Shown here: piece by piece, positions 12,263-25,644 of the stretch
How the letters are laid out: each line of letters opens with the position of its first letter
Numbering within the stretch: position 1 is the stretch's first letter
Notes under the pieces: model-generated
The model's input: only the letters and a program-made list of their open reading frames with translations
What the model was told of the DNA's origin: nothing
Database searches by the model: none
Made by a program: the position numbers and the translations under genes
NCBI RefSeq assembly: GCF_001039355.2
Contig: NW_019774725.1
Coordinates: forward strand, 147,336 to 211,335
Reading direction: 5' to 3'
DNA: 64,000 nucleotides
DNA from: Lingula anatina
Lineage: Eukaryota; Brachiopoda; Lingulata; Lingulida; Lingulidae

Positions 12263-13351
12263 GATAACCGATTTATTTGAAAATTTAGCTAAATGATAAT
12301 GCAAACAAAACAAAATTCGATTGCCACGCATTAAGTGTTTTTAATGCCCAGCAAACACGTTGTGTTTCTTACTGAATGTAATAACGTATCAGTGAAATAT
12401 TTCAATGTTGTTTACACTTATATTTCCCTCTTCTTTCGACCCACATGGCAGTGCTTTTTGATCTCCATACAGTAAAGAATGGCACCACACTGTATTATTG
12501 CGCATAAAGTAGTTCCTTGTAATTTTACAGAATTACACACTTGTAAATTATACATCTTTCGTTTTTATGTTATTTTAGTTTTAATGATGCACATTTATAG
12601 TTAATTAATCAGATAAAACATAATAGAATGAATGTGTTTTGTATTTATGTTCGGTAGATTTAAAGATTTCTTGTTCGCCATTTTGAATATTCAAAAAATC
12701 GTTTCCTGAATTTCCAACATATGAAATTTTATGTCTAAGCTTATTGTTTTAAATAATGAGAATTCTTTAAAGCTGGATCAGGTCTTGGACATAATATATT
12801 TGAGTTTTTTACAAGATCAGGTAGGTATTTGCTGGGTTTACCGTGCTGTGATGCTTCTCATGTCGGTTCGTTGACGTAGCTAAAAAATCGATTAACTTTT
12901 TTTTTCGCCGTAACCTTAGCATTAAGGACACTGGCATGATAATTATTGATAACGAAAATTCATGATATCAAATCAGTTTTCATGCTGACAGGCGTCACGC
13001 TTTGAGACTGATGCTGACCCTCGACGGGATTTTGATTCTTCCCTTATTCATTCTGTTCATCCCGACAGCTGTGGGTTACGCAATCTGCGATGTACCAACC
13101 GATCGCATTTATTCGTGCTGGGATTTGGTGACAACCCACGAAAACCCACGAAACGGGAATCAAATGTTAAAATCACTGGCATAAATATCTTATAAAATAC
13201 AATATAAACAGCATTTCAAAAACAGTTCAGTAGAGAGGCTTCCAGAAAATCGAAAAGAAACTTAGCAGTTTGTCATTGATGCAGAACATCAAATCTTAGC
13301 TGAATTGAAGTACATGCAGTAAAATATTATACACTTTTATTTTCAGCCAGG
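12263..13351. promoter_or_regulatory. Shared intergenic promoter region of CYTH (minus) and KMT5 (plus)
   Basis: About 1.1 kb between two divergent start codons, so it must contain both promoters unless one lies in an unrecognised upstream exon. A TTTTCAG just before 13347 suggests the KMT5 start exon is preceded by a 5' UTR intron, so the KMT5 start site may be some hundreds of bases upstream. A frame at 13002-13184 (hydrophobic start, no family) is not supported. Confidence 0.5.
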
Positions 13352-16300
13352 ATGGGGATTGAAGGGGGTAGATCTATCCCTTCTACTGGAATGACCCCTA
13401 AAGAACTGTGTGAAAATGATGATCTTGCAACCAGTATAATAGTCGACCCGTACCTAGGATTTGTGTCGCACAAAATGAACACACGGTAATATCATTGCTG
13501 ACACTGGAAGAATAATAATTGAAAGAATACATTTAAATCATATGTATAATTTTTTGGGTTTAAGTTCACACGATAGTTTGTTTTGGAGACTGATTTGCCA
13601 TGTGGTTTTATGAGCAAAACCTCCACTTATTACCACCATCGTAGCACACAGAGATTGAAAGTGATCTACATGCACACTGTAGCTGTGAAAAAAAGTCAAT
13701 TCTGCCATTAAAATGTTGCTGGTAGTAAAATGGATTCGTTCCTGATATACAATTACTATACAACTTAATGGTGAACGTATGATATTTTAAGTCATATTTT
13801 GATAATAACTTGTAGCCATGAGTGAAATGTGATAGAAATCATATTTCTACAATAATATGAAGACTATTATATAAATATATACTTTTCATAGTGTTAATTT
13901 CTTTGGGAATATTTTAATTTGATTATTTTTATTTTAGGTTCCGCCCAATCAAAGGTATGCAAGAAGAATGGAAAGGGTGTGTAGAGAGGTTTAAGAAGCA
14001 CCAGTGTTATGAGAAAGCATACAAGGAATTGATGTCAGGAGACTGGGGAAGAACATGTTTACTCACCAAATCCAAAGCACAACAGAAAACAATGAAGGAA
14101 CATGTAAGATTCAAGGGACAAATGCTGGACTAACATGAGTTGGAGAATTAAGAATTAAAAAATTTAGAAATGTTTGACTTTTATTTAATGAAGATGAATT
14201 GTGATAACTTGTTGATTGTCTTCAGTATTATCCATGACAAACAACTGTTTTGGAAAAATATGTTATGTAATTGTCTTGTCATTTCAGATGTTCAGGTTCC
14301 TTCAAATGTTTGATGCACAAGCTGGGTTTGAAATCATGGCGTGTCATCGTTACTCTGCAGAGGGGGAAATGGGTGGAAAGCTAGTGGCAACTAGAAAGTG
14401 GTATGAACTACACATTAATATGTAAATTTGTTAAACTCTTAATTCATTTACATATTGAATTGTTTTTGTTCACCTCATTAAGTCTACCTAGGCAGACATC
14501 ATTTTAAGTCTCCGGGGAGAATCCCTGTAACTTACAGTTATTTTTGATGATTTTGAAACAGGAAGAAGCAAGAAAAGATAAAAATGCTAGTGGGGTGTAT
14601 AGCTGAGCTGACAGAAGAAGAAGAGGCACAGATCTTAAGACCAGGGGAAAATGATTTCAGTGTGATGTACTCCTGTCGTAAGAATTGTGCTCAGCTTTGG
14701 CTAGGTCCTGCTGCCTACCTCAACCATGACTGTAAAGCCAACTGCAAGGTACCACCTATTCTAACTTGATTGCAGTGCTTAAACTAAATAATTTTCATGT
14801 GCTCTGCATTGTTTCTATAGATCTGTTTATGATTCATTGGTCACATATGAAAGAAGGAGGAATCTGAAAAAAGATATCAGAGTATTTTACCTAATCAGTC
14901 TGCCTGTGTATCATATCTGTTGGAGCTAGAGTATTCCTAGAAGAAAAAATGGTAACACAATACTGACATGAGATAAAAGATGATAAGGCTACTGAGGATG
15001 TTGCTGTCTTTGAGCAAAGTTATTAGCAAACCTGTTTAACCCAGAATTTATTATAATTTTTTTCAAAGTTTGTGTCGACTGGTAGAGATACCGCTTGTGT
15101 TCAGACCCTGAGGAATATTGATCCAGGAGAAGAGATAACTTGTTTCTATGGAGAAGATTTCTTTGGAGACAACAACTGCCTGTGTGAATGTGAAACTTGT
15201 GAAAGGTAAAACTGATTGACTGTTTGTCTCTGTCAATTAATTGCGGGAGTTGGAGAAATGGGACATTTTCCATTTATATGATAATTATATCTCTGTCTTT
15301 ATGTCATAACTTTGAAAATGGTTTATCATTAGAAGAGGTAGAACTGAAATCGCCCTTTGTAATTAAATAACTCTAAATGGTGCTCTTGAATGGGTTTATG
15401 AAAAAGTCACCTCTGCTTAATTTTGAAGACTACATGTTTGTTGTCAGATGGTCAGAGCTCATTGATCCCATTCATCATCACTCTATTTACATGTATACAT
15501 TATTTTCATCTTGTTTGATATCATGTATGATGTATTATTTTGAGAACAAGTTTATTCTCTTTTTATAAGACTTCAGCAAGGTGCCTTCAAGCCAAAGCAT
15601 ACTCCTCAGAAAAAATTAGCCAATGGCTACAGACTCAGGGAAACTACTGACAGAATCAAGAGCAATCAGAATCAGACCAATAGTCAAAAACCTTCTGCAA
15701 AGTCTGTGATACCTGTACCAGGGATAGGTAAGGGTCATTATGAAATGTGGTAAATAAAGCTTCTTCAGTTTGTGTAAAGTTATGGTGTAAGAATTAGTGT
15801 AAGAAAATTCTGCTGCAAATGCAAAGACATACTGGAGCAGTTTAATGGTATGTAAGAAAACCTGAATAAAACGTAATTAATGCCATGCACATGAAAAAAG
15901 GAAGGAAATTAAGATGTTTTCATTGGATTCGGCTGATAAAAATTACTGATGCATTCTATATTCACAGTATTAACAATATTGTTTCTTTTCATTTTGTGTT
16001 TAGACAACTGGGATAAGCGGTCCAATAACCTGACCAAGCACGCACACCTTCTGACTAAGGCTGAGTTGAAAAAGCGAGGGATTACACGCTATGACGCGGA
16101 GATGCTGCTTTCACAAGGTCACAAACTACCTGACCCTAAAGCTTTCACGGAGAGAGAATCAGGAAAGAGGGGGACAGAGAGTAAGATAGCAGACTTAGCC
16201 CAGAGAAGGGGAACAAGGGGAGACACATCACAAACAAGAAAGAACTTGTCTCCATCTCACTTTAGCTGGTCTCCTTCCAGGTTCAATGGTTCTCCGACAA

Positions 16301-16917
16301 GATTTGGAACTTCTCCCACGAGACGCACACGGTTTAATTCCTGTGATGCTGATTCAACAACGGAAAATTATGTAGAGAACAATATTGTTCGTAATGCATC
16401 ACCATCTAGAATAACAAGGCGGATGCTTAGTGCCCCTGAGACATCCTTGAGATTGTATGACGATTCTGAATTCAAAGATGGAAGCGAGACTAGTGGTAGC
16501 ATGGGAAGTGAACTGTCCGAGTCCAGTTCAGATATACAAGACATCGGATCAAAACTTCGTAGCTCTCATGGGAAATATGGATTTCACAGTATGAACGGTG
16601 ATGCAACAGATAGTCAGTGTGGAGGAATGCTACAGCTTAAAATTCCCAAATTGAAAATCAAAATAAGGAGAGACCAGGATGATGAAGGCTATGAAATTTT
16701 GGGCACAACAGCATACAGACGTAAATCCAAGAAGAAAAAATCCAAAAGCAAGAAGCACAGGGACAAGAAGCGGTTTAGTGAAAGCTTTTATGCAGGGAGT
16801 GATGAAGAGGTTCTGGAGAGAAAAACTAATTTGAAGAGACTGAAGCTGAAGTTTGGAGGAGACTCTATTGACATTGACACATGTATTCCCCCTAGCAAAA
16901 GGCAGCGTATATATTAA
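13352..16917 (+). CDS. KMT5B: Histone H4 lysine-20 N-methyltransferase, KMT5B/C (SUV420H) family
   Basis: Exons: 13352-13485, 13938-14103, 14288-14400, 14562-14748, 15069-15205, 15570-15727, 16004-16917; 1,809 nt, 602 residues, stop TAA at 16915-16917. The N-terminal block [20 protein letters not shown] is the family hallmark. The SET region spans about residues 101-246: substrate and cofactor segments include [17 protein letters not shown], the pseudoknot motif [24 protein letters not shown] with the catalytic-site Tyr, and a Cys-rich post-SET ([10 protein letters not shown]). The enzyme makes H4K20me2/me3 in chromatin, with roles in heterochromatin and DNA repair. The rest (about 300 residues, mostly one long exon) is low-complexity with repeated SPSRF/SPTRF motifs and a basic [14 protein letters not shown] stretch. 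Length lies between human KMT5C and KMT5B; one pre-duplication gene is expected outside vertebrates, so B versus C is not assigned. A plus-strand ATG at 15949 is intronic; the real exon begins at 16004. Confidence 0.95.
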
Positions 16918-19020
16918 TGATAACCATGTGTTAATTTCTAAATTTTGATAGCGTAGATATTTTGCTGGATTCAAATGGTAACATAGGTTGCTGAAAAAAG
17001 AAGTTCTAGGCTCTCTGGTTATACTTTTTAGTAATTTGGTGCAATATCCTGGATTATTCTTGGCAAAAGGAGATCATTCGTTTGTTCTCTAAAATCATTA
17101 AGTGCAATTTACTTTCATTGTATGTTTTTTTGATGTGTTCCACCAATTTGACTTTCATCTTGCTGAAAACATGCACATTTCAAGCACTCCTATGTATTCA
17201 GAATCATCATTCAGTTCATTTTTAGGCATCATGGTTTCATACTTTGCTATATGGATATCTGTTTGCTTTCAAGAGCATTTGGAACTTGGTCTTAAAAGAT
17301 GTAGTACTATTAATGAATTAGTGTGGATCTCCTTTGTATTTGCAATTCTGTCAAATGTTAAGATGTTGCTTAAAAAAAAAAAAAAACAATGGGTAAGCTT
17401 GTTTGGAAGCAAAGTCTTAAGAGAAGTTTCCTTTCACTAAAGTAAATAAGATGACTTGTAGACAATGCACGTTGATAAAAATGGTTATGTCAATATTGTT
17501 CTCCAGATGTTTGATACCAGCAAATACTGAGTTTCAGAAATTACATTTCACCATGTACTTATTCAAAACCAATGTATCACATATATAACACTGGTAGAAT
17601 TGCAACTTACGGAATCACTGAAGTTCTCACAAATCTTTTCACTTTTTACGGTACTTGTGTCAGAAAATTAACCATTCTTGCCAGCAGAGGGAGATTGTTG
17701 AATGCATTTTTTCTATGACTACATATTTATTTGGTTTGGATTATTACCTGAACTGTCACATGTAAATTGTGAACTTGCACTCAGTTTTTCCAATTCGATT
17801 TCACAAATTTTAATCTTGAACAGATGCTGTAGACTTATTTACTCAGCATATTTCAAATGATAGTGCAAGTTATGATTAAATTAATTTTCTGGTAATTTTG
17901 GACACATTGCCAAAGTGTTCCCTAAAATTACTTTTAAAGTGGGGGTCTAGCGAGTGCAGTCACTCATATCAGTTGTCATTTGGGGAAGTATGAGCAACAT
18001 ATGCATGCAGTATTACATGTACGTACACATTGTATGCTGTAAGATGTAGAATTTAGTAGTTATGAAAATGCTTTGGAAGGCATTTTATTTATGGTTTTTG
18101 TAGGCTTGTTGGAGAGACCATATGGATGTTTGCTAAAATATTGTAGCATTAATATGTTGGACTGGAGTGGAATTCTGAATTGTAAAGACCTGTTGCTTAT
18201 TTGAGAATTGGCTTGTGATAACCATTTTTATTAGAGATTTTAATATCAAACAATGTCATAACCTCATTCATTATAAAAGATTCATGAATAACTACAGGTT
18301 ATGGATTATTTAAACTCACTGTTATGTAAATTATTTCATTGCAACTGTTTGACTTGAACGTAAAACATTTGGGGAGTGCTGAGATTGTGAATTGTGCTTG
18401 TGAACAAAATTTGAAATAGTAGTTTTTGTAACTGAGTTGATATTATTTGCTGTTTTATTATACTATTGAAACATTTAGAGCCGTGAAGATGTCTATGAAT
18501 GCATTTCATAAATCTTTGAGAGTTGAACATTAAAACTATTGAAATGTTAATTATCTTTGGTTAATAAATGCTAAAACATATGGATCCAGGATTTTACTAT
18601 TGGTGGAGGGCTGGGGGCACAGAGTTAAGAATGTTTTTTTTTTAATATATGTAAATGAAAAGCTTGACATTAATGTATGTACAAACTATATTTAAAAAAA
18701 GGAAAATAAGGATTGGTAATATGGATACATCTTAAAAATGTGCATTTTAAATCTGTGCTACAACTTAACAGTTTTGCATGTCCATTACCTCTCGATCCAA
18801 TATAGTTCAGTCTCTTCTGTTCAAAGATGCTTATATTCAACACAGTCTACTGTATGAAGTTTGCTACATGGTATTTATTTTCTTTTACATCTTGTAGATA
18901 GTCGATCTTACCTGCTGTCAGGTTCATCATGATCTCAGTTTACTAAGTTTTGGGAAGTAATTAGCAGTGTATTGTATTGTTAGTCAATTATTTGTTGATG
19001 AATAAAATCTCAGTTTAAAT
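16918..19020 (+). other. Probable 3' UTR of KMT5
   Basis: About 2 kb without coding exons downstream of the stop. AATAAA signals occur at 18563-18568 and 19001-19006. An A14 tract lies near 17372. Frames at 17102-17440 and elsewhere show no family. Confidence 0.6.
19001..19006 (+). terminator. Polyadenylation signal, KMT5 (distal)
   Basis: AATAAA about 2.1 kb past the KMT5 stop and before the first mobile element of the spacer. A second one at 18563-18568 may be used as a proximal site. Confidence 0.5.
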
Positions 19021-19135
19021 TCCTTTGATGTATCTGGCTGTACTCCTTTGCTTCTTTTATGAGACAATTTTATTCTCTTAAAAGACAATTTTATTATCTC
19101 ATTTTTCATGGATAGTACTTGGAATTAAGACAATG

Positions 19136-19330
19136 AGACCATTTAGAACAATCTGAATCTGCTGACTAACAGATCTGCCGACTAAATATGGCTGACTCAC
19201 TTAAAAGCAGCGCTGATTAAGTCCATGACCGCCCTGCCTCCACATGCTGTCGCTGCAGGGGGCCATGCAATTAAACCTTGGAGCTGAGATTTAAGCCGTT
19301 AAATACTGTTGGTAGAAGTGAATAGGAGTG
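19136..19330. mobile_element. MITE-like element, copy 1 of the CCATT(C/T)AGAA family, truncated on the right
   Basis: Starts GAGACCATTTAGAACA and continues with CTGCTGACTAACAGATCTGC. Its interior (GCTGTCGCTGCAGG, then CCGTTAAAT) matches the interior of the complete copy at 30735-31010. The right end is replaced by another foldback element. Confidence 0.7.
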
Positions 19331-19333
19331 TAA

Positions 19334-19470
19334 AGCCCCATTCAGAAAAGAGACTAAGTGGTCCGAGGGTCAAATATGGTGACCCGCTACAAAGCCCGTG
19401 GGGAAGTATTCAAGTTGGTCAGCCATATTTGACCCTCGGACTAGTTAGTCCCTTTTTCTGAATGGCCCCT
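19334..19470. mobile_element. Short foldback element with inverted ends of about 45 bp
   Basis: Left end CCCATTCAGAAAAGAGACTA...GTCCGAGGGTCAAATATGG pairs with the right end CCATATTTGACCCTCGGACTAGTTAGTCCC...TCTGAATGG. The outer CCATTCAGAA is shared with the elements at 19136 and 30735, so this is probably a small member of the same family. No coding capacity. Confidence 0.85.
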
Positions 19471-20165
19471 GACAAAAGAAAAATTGTGTTAACTGTCTCT
19501 TTATTCAAGGTGAACAGTGATAATAATTTCATCAATGTAAAAAGAAAGCGTCATTTGTTTTAAATCTCGGACTAGGCTAGACCAAGGCATTAGATTTCTA
19601 TCCAATCATTCCTTGGGGAGAGCTACCTCAAAAGCAATGGATGATAATAATTAAGCAAAAAAAAAAAAAAAAAAAAAAAAAGAATGAAAGAAAGAAAGAA
19701 GAAAAAAATTCTTCTAAATTAAAACCTGCATAGAGTTGCCGAAAAATAATAAAATTTAACAAGATTACTTTGTAAAGTAAACAATATTTTAGAAGGTGGG
19801 AGTGGTTAGTTATTTCAACGCTGCCAAACGGGGATTTTGGACTACCGATCTTCAATCATGGGAGGTTGTCAAGTACAACTACCGCAATGGAGATGTGACG
19901 TCAGGTTTTTAACCACCCCAGTCGAGAAAACAAGATATACATATTTTTGGTTTTAGTGTTTAAAGATAAATCTGTAAGCCTGCAAGGTCACAGTTAACTA
20001 TGAAACGTTGAAATATTTTGAATTATATTTTTGGTGGCCTAAAAATTATTTTCGTAACTTCATAGCTAAAGAAGCAATAAGTATCGTGTTGCATGGATTG
20101 TGGTAAAATGAGTCGTGCTCAACACACGTGAATTTGCCTTTATTCGAGTTGTTGCTGTTGAAAGG

Positions 20166-23100
20166 ATGCCTTCTGCCGCTGCGAAGAGCGACGTTAAGCC
20201 CGTTTTTGAGGGCGACAGCCCCATCAAAGCTGCACTTATCGTTGTGGATAAGAAAGTTAGAAACCTGGAAAAGAGGAAGGTAAAGCCAATTCGATCGATT
20301 ATGCCTTTAGTCACATAATTGACGATTTTTAAATGAGGTGTAGTAGACGATGGTTTTGGAATGAATGAAGTGAAAGACGTAAGACCAAAAAGAAGTTGAA
20401 AAACGTTGAGTAACAATCGGGAAAAAATTAATGTTTTGGTGTAAAAATCTTACAAGTGCTGATGACGTTGCCTTTAGATCGGACATATGCCCTTTTGGCT
20501 TTAGTTATTCGAAGGTTTGTAATTGTAAGGGGTTGGGAACCAGGATATGAAAAATGCAAAATGGCGGATGCGGACATGTGCTCGTTCGATCTGTCATCTC
20601 TCAGTGGACAGACACTCGAAGTTGATTCGAAAAAGTTGAATATGTATTAAAGCCAATTTTGTTGTCACTGTTGACGGAAAGGCATCATCTTCCGATCAGA
20701 CTGAAATGTCACCGTGTCACTTGATCAGACACTGCTGAGTCAGCCTTTGTTTACGATTCATTTACATGACGTAGTTCTAGTTAATAAGGTGAAATGAAAT
20801 TGTTACTGCTAAATATATCTCCAACTGCGGCTCTTGCTGTTCACTGTAATTGCCATAGCTTGTAATTGAAGTAATGGGTATGGTGTGGTTTATGTTGATT
20901 TTAAGTTTATAAAGATTTTTTGCAAGGCTATATTTGAAGTTAGTGCGGGCTACAAGGGGTGTTTTAAGGTCATTTTGTGTTACATCAAAAGTGTGTTGAC
21001 AAGATCTTAATGGTCAGTGTTGTTTGTAACTGTATAAGAGAAGTAGTTATTTGTAATTGATTATTACATTGTGAAAAGAATATTATTTTTTGGAAACTAT
21101 ATTTTATGTTGATTATTAAATTACAGGGCAAGCTAGATGGTTACCGTGAGAAATACAACAATGGAGAAACGCTCAATGAAGACCAAAAGGTTGGTATTGG
21201 TTTCTTTTTGCTTTTTTTTTTTGTGCCTGTCCCTGTGATAATTAGATGCATATCTGATATTGGTTAGTTCTTTTGGTTGTATTGTAGGTTTATTTTATGT
21301 TATGACTACTATAAGGTCTGAAGTGATTCTATTGACAAACCATTTTTAAACAGTGAAAATAAATTCAAATATTTACCTATAATTTGGTCATTAAATGACC
21401 ATATAACATTCCTCTTCCCTGCAAAATCCTGTCACCAGGACTGAAAATACAACTTGATAAGAATAATAAGAATTAGATTAATAATTGCCTTTCTATCTAA
21501 AAATGCATGAAACAATTCAACTAAACTTACTTGGTTCGTTTAAAGTTTTTAATTCTTGAGTGTTTTTGATTTTGACATTAAGACTTCCTCTCCCTATATA
21601 CAGAATGTGCACTAACACAAGCATGGTGTCTTCTACAATTGACTAATGGAAACTGTTATATTAATGAATTACCTGAAGTGAAGCTATCTTCTAATGGCTT
21701 CCCACGCAGACAGACTACCAAACTGCTGCATTATTGAAAGTCCGTGAATTTGCTAGTATTCATTTTAATTGTAATTGAAACTTCTAATCACACGTTTTAA
21801 GTACATCTCACAGAATTTTTCCTTTGTTAATACAATTTAGGTACATAGGGTATGGAAATATCTGGGTGTTAATTTCATCACATTGAAGATGGCACAACTT
21901 ATTATTTTATAAAAAATCATACAGGCTAATAATCAGAACACATTTTACAATATTTATGTACAGCAATCAAGTGAATTTTATTAGATCCTGGCTATCTTAA
22001 AGTTAGGCCACATCATATCCATGTACATGTGGGATTGAAAGTTGTCACATCATGTTGTAGGCTTGATCAATTTGACTTAGACCCCATTCCCACAGATTTT
22101 AGATCGATCTATCCCTGTGGGGAGTCCATTAGATTACTGTCAGCTTAGTTGGCTTAAGCATCTGTCCCGCCTACTAAAAGCTGTAAGGGAGTAATTAACT
22201 GTCGTGCCCGCTCGGCTGACTGCAATTTAGCGTGAACCTCCTGGGAGTTAGGTCGATCTGGATGGATCGATCTAAATCTATGGGAATGAACTCTTAATTT
22301 GTTCCGATCAACATGTCAAGAATTAGAGATTGTTGTCGTTGTTGAAGCTAACTGGCTTTCTAACTATCTAATCAGGTGTTCTTCTTGAGAATATTGCATC
22401 AGCTAAGTCTTTTGATTTTTCTTAGTACACCTGTTCAGTATTCTATCTCCATATTAATATGCTGCGGAAAATGAATTACTACTGGTGAAATGAACCACTC
22501 ATCAATCTCATTGTTAAATCTATGAATGTGATGTGCGAAATAAAAGCCATGCCTTTATTATAGTCATACAACAGGTGAGATCTGGCGTTGTATCATCATA
22601 TACACAATCCATATAATTGGATGTTATTCAGGGCTCTACATAATCTTTTTTAGCCATTCACCACTTGAAAGCTAAGTTAAGACACCATGTTTTAAGTAGT
22701 TCACATGTCGTGATGTCATCAGTTTTTTCTTCCACAGAAAAACAAAATTAAATATTATTTTGAAACTCTACGAAAATTTAGTGAGAAAGCCCTTCTCTTG
22801 TGCACGCAGTCTTGCAAGAGCAAAAGCTATTGGCCAGCTAACAACTGAATGAAACACTGTCGACTAATGAAAATGGGCAAAGGATATTAAGCAAGGGAAG
22901 GTGTTGAAAGATGGCCATGGCCAAATGCAAATCGATAGTGAGGTTTTTGATGACATATTGATAAGGATGTAAGATAAAATCTCTGTTCTCTTCTTTTAAT
23001 TTTTTCTTTTGCCTGGTCGGACAAGCATTTGGGCAAGTGGGCTTGCCCAAAATCAGTGTGTTCTCGCTCTGGGCAATCCTTTTTGTCAAGGCCTGTTCCT

Positions 23101-25607
23101 ACTGTTAATGTAGCCAAATGTATTAAACATCAAAATTGAATTTCTGTCCTAGGTGCGGAATGTATGAAAGCCTGCTAACTGAAGTACCTCAGATGACACA
23201 GCCCTTCTAGATCACACTATCGATGTGATAATCAATGCTTTTTTTTGTAATGAAACTTTCTGTGGAAGTAAATGTTTGATATCTAGTTTTTTTATTACTT
23301 TTGTTTTATTACCTTAGCATTGCTTATTGCAGTGTTGTGCATAGATTGTCTCTCAGAATTGATGCAGATGTAGATAATCAATTCCTGACTTTTATATAAT
23401 ATTTTGACAGCTAATGGTGGTGGAATATTGAAGGACAGGCCATTTATTCTTATTACATATTAGTTTTATTGCATTTAGTTAAATAAGAAACATCACACCT
23501 TATGTTTTTCAATTTTCATTTTCATTTATGTTTTTCATTTCATATGAAATGTTTGCATACTGGGGCAACAGAGTGAATTACAAGTCCATGTATTTATTTG
23601 CTATTTCAGGAAGCCATAGACAAGTATGATTCTGTGATCATCAATTTGGAGTTTGCAAGGGACCTGCAGAAACAGTTTATGCAAATTCAGGCGGAGGTAG
23701 GATCCGTGTCTTTAAATAAATGAAATTCCCAGTTCTTCAGAATATAAAGATAAATGTTGCTTTATAATAATTGTTTAGATTATTGAGTTGTTTTTTTGTA
23801 CCCAAACATCCAATTATGGAAATTTTAATTGTATTGTTAATTGTATTGTTTAAAGTATTATCTTATTGCACCTTGTATCAGTCTGAAAAGATGCTGAAGA
23901 AGCAACAGAAGCGTGAAAAGGGTGAGAAGCAAGCACAAGAGGCACGGCGAATGCGTGAACTTTTACATCTTCAGAACGTCTTGGACAACATGGGGTCTGA
24001 AACTGTGAGGCAGGACTTTAAGGAAGGGAAAAGAGGTGCAGTGGTTAGTATCTTTGAAACTAAGGACTTTAGTGAAAAAGTGACTTGACCACGATGTGGA
24101 ACCTTGAAGAGAGCTGGTATTATTTGAAATATTGGACAGTCTGCATTTTATCTTTCAAAAATCTCCATCTCGGTTAGTTTCATAATATTCTAGTAGAACC
24201 TTCCCTCACAAATATAATACCAAAAAAATTATAAATTCAAATTTACATTGAATTTAAATGTGTTCATATAGTTTTATTCAATTGTTCCAGGTTTTGACTG
24301 ATGAGAATCTTAACCATCTGGACGAGCTGTTCAAGTTAATCAGTCCGACCAGAGAGGGAGAGACCAGGTGAGAAATTTGCATGGGTCATCCTGAAAGTTA
24401 TGCGTTTGGTTGTATCCATTTTCATTAAGAAGAATTAAGAATTGATAATTTTTCACCAGCAATACAGTGCACGTAAATGTCATTCTTTCAAACAGTCAGA
24501 TTTCAAATTTGAATTGAAAAATGGCAGATATAAATATCACCTAACATAAGGCCAAGTTTGACAAGTGGTCAGTTTAATTTTAAAGTCGAACAAACCAGCA
24601 CAAAGCAATCCTGTGCTTCTTCAATCTTTCAAGTTATGAGAAACAGCTGAATGAAGCCTCTGAACACATCGTGAACCTGCTGGATGCCAAGGACAAGCCT
24701 GTCTTGGGGACCACCTACAAGGCTCTGAAAGAACTCCTGAGCAAGATTGATGGCTGTGGCTATTTTACCAACCCCCCTGCTGAAGAAACAGCAGACCAGC
24801 AAGATAATGGTAAGGATTTGTCTCTAATTAAGTACACTGAAAAGGCATACATAAAATAGCAATAAAACCAATTTTTATTTTGAAAGGGGAAAAATATTAA
24901 AATTTAAAGAAATGCAGAGTAGAACAGCTTTGCTCTCTGTGCTATTGTTAAAACTGACCTAATATAGCAGAATTTTGATCAGGTTTAATGATAAATTCCA
25001 GCTTCTGAGGACAGCAGCGGAAACAGTGAGGAGTATGTGATGGTGAAGACGGATGAAGTCCCTGATCAGAGTTCCTCTGAGGTGCGTATGACTTCCCTGC
25101 CTCAGGACAGTGCAACCCATCCTCCCCAAACCCAGCAACCCCCACAGACCCAGCAGCAAGGCAACGGAACAAACATGGTGGGCATCTCATTCTATACTGA
25201 AACCCCCTCCCAAGAAGCCATGACTGCAGCCGTTGCTGCAGCAGCGTATCAAAATCAGCAAAGGCCATTCCAGGAGATTGTGTCGTCGGTTCAGGGCACG
25301 TACGACTTTCTCCAGGAATCCCAGATTGAGCCAGACTCCCCCCATGTGGACCCAGCAGTTGTAGCTGCCCAGCCCATGGTGCCAAAGATTCCTCATCCAC
25401 AATCACAGACAGGTAAGTTGCTGTTGAAGGTCAGATAGCCATAAAACATAAAATGCCACTCAGGCATGGAACTTCAAATGTGAAACACATTTTTTGTGCG
25501 TGGGTCTATCATTGTGACAAAGGTGTATTGATGTTTATGGGGCTGAACCTTAAGTTTAAAATATGTTAGATGAATAATGATCTCTTTGAGCTCTTATGAC
25601 CAGAGTT

Positions 25608-25644
<37 letters not shown>

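Larger units (their letters stand above)
19021..20165. other. KMT5-caprin spacer
   Basis: Holds the two foldback elements above, an A26 tract at about 19656-19681 followed by GAAA-rich sequence, and the caprin 5' flank. No gene seen. Confidence 0.6.

Noticed and set aside
13002-13184. 60-residue plus-strand frame with a hydrophobic start
   Set aside because: Looks like a signal peptide at first sight, but it has no homologue I know, no downstream exon in frame, and lies in the KMT5 5' region.
16630-16974. 114-residue minus-strand frame
   Set aside because: Antisense shadow of the last KMT5 exon.
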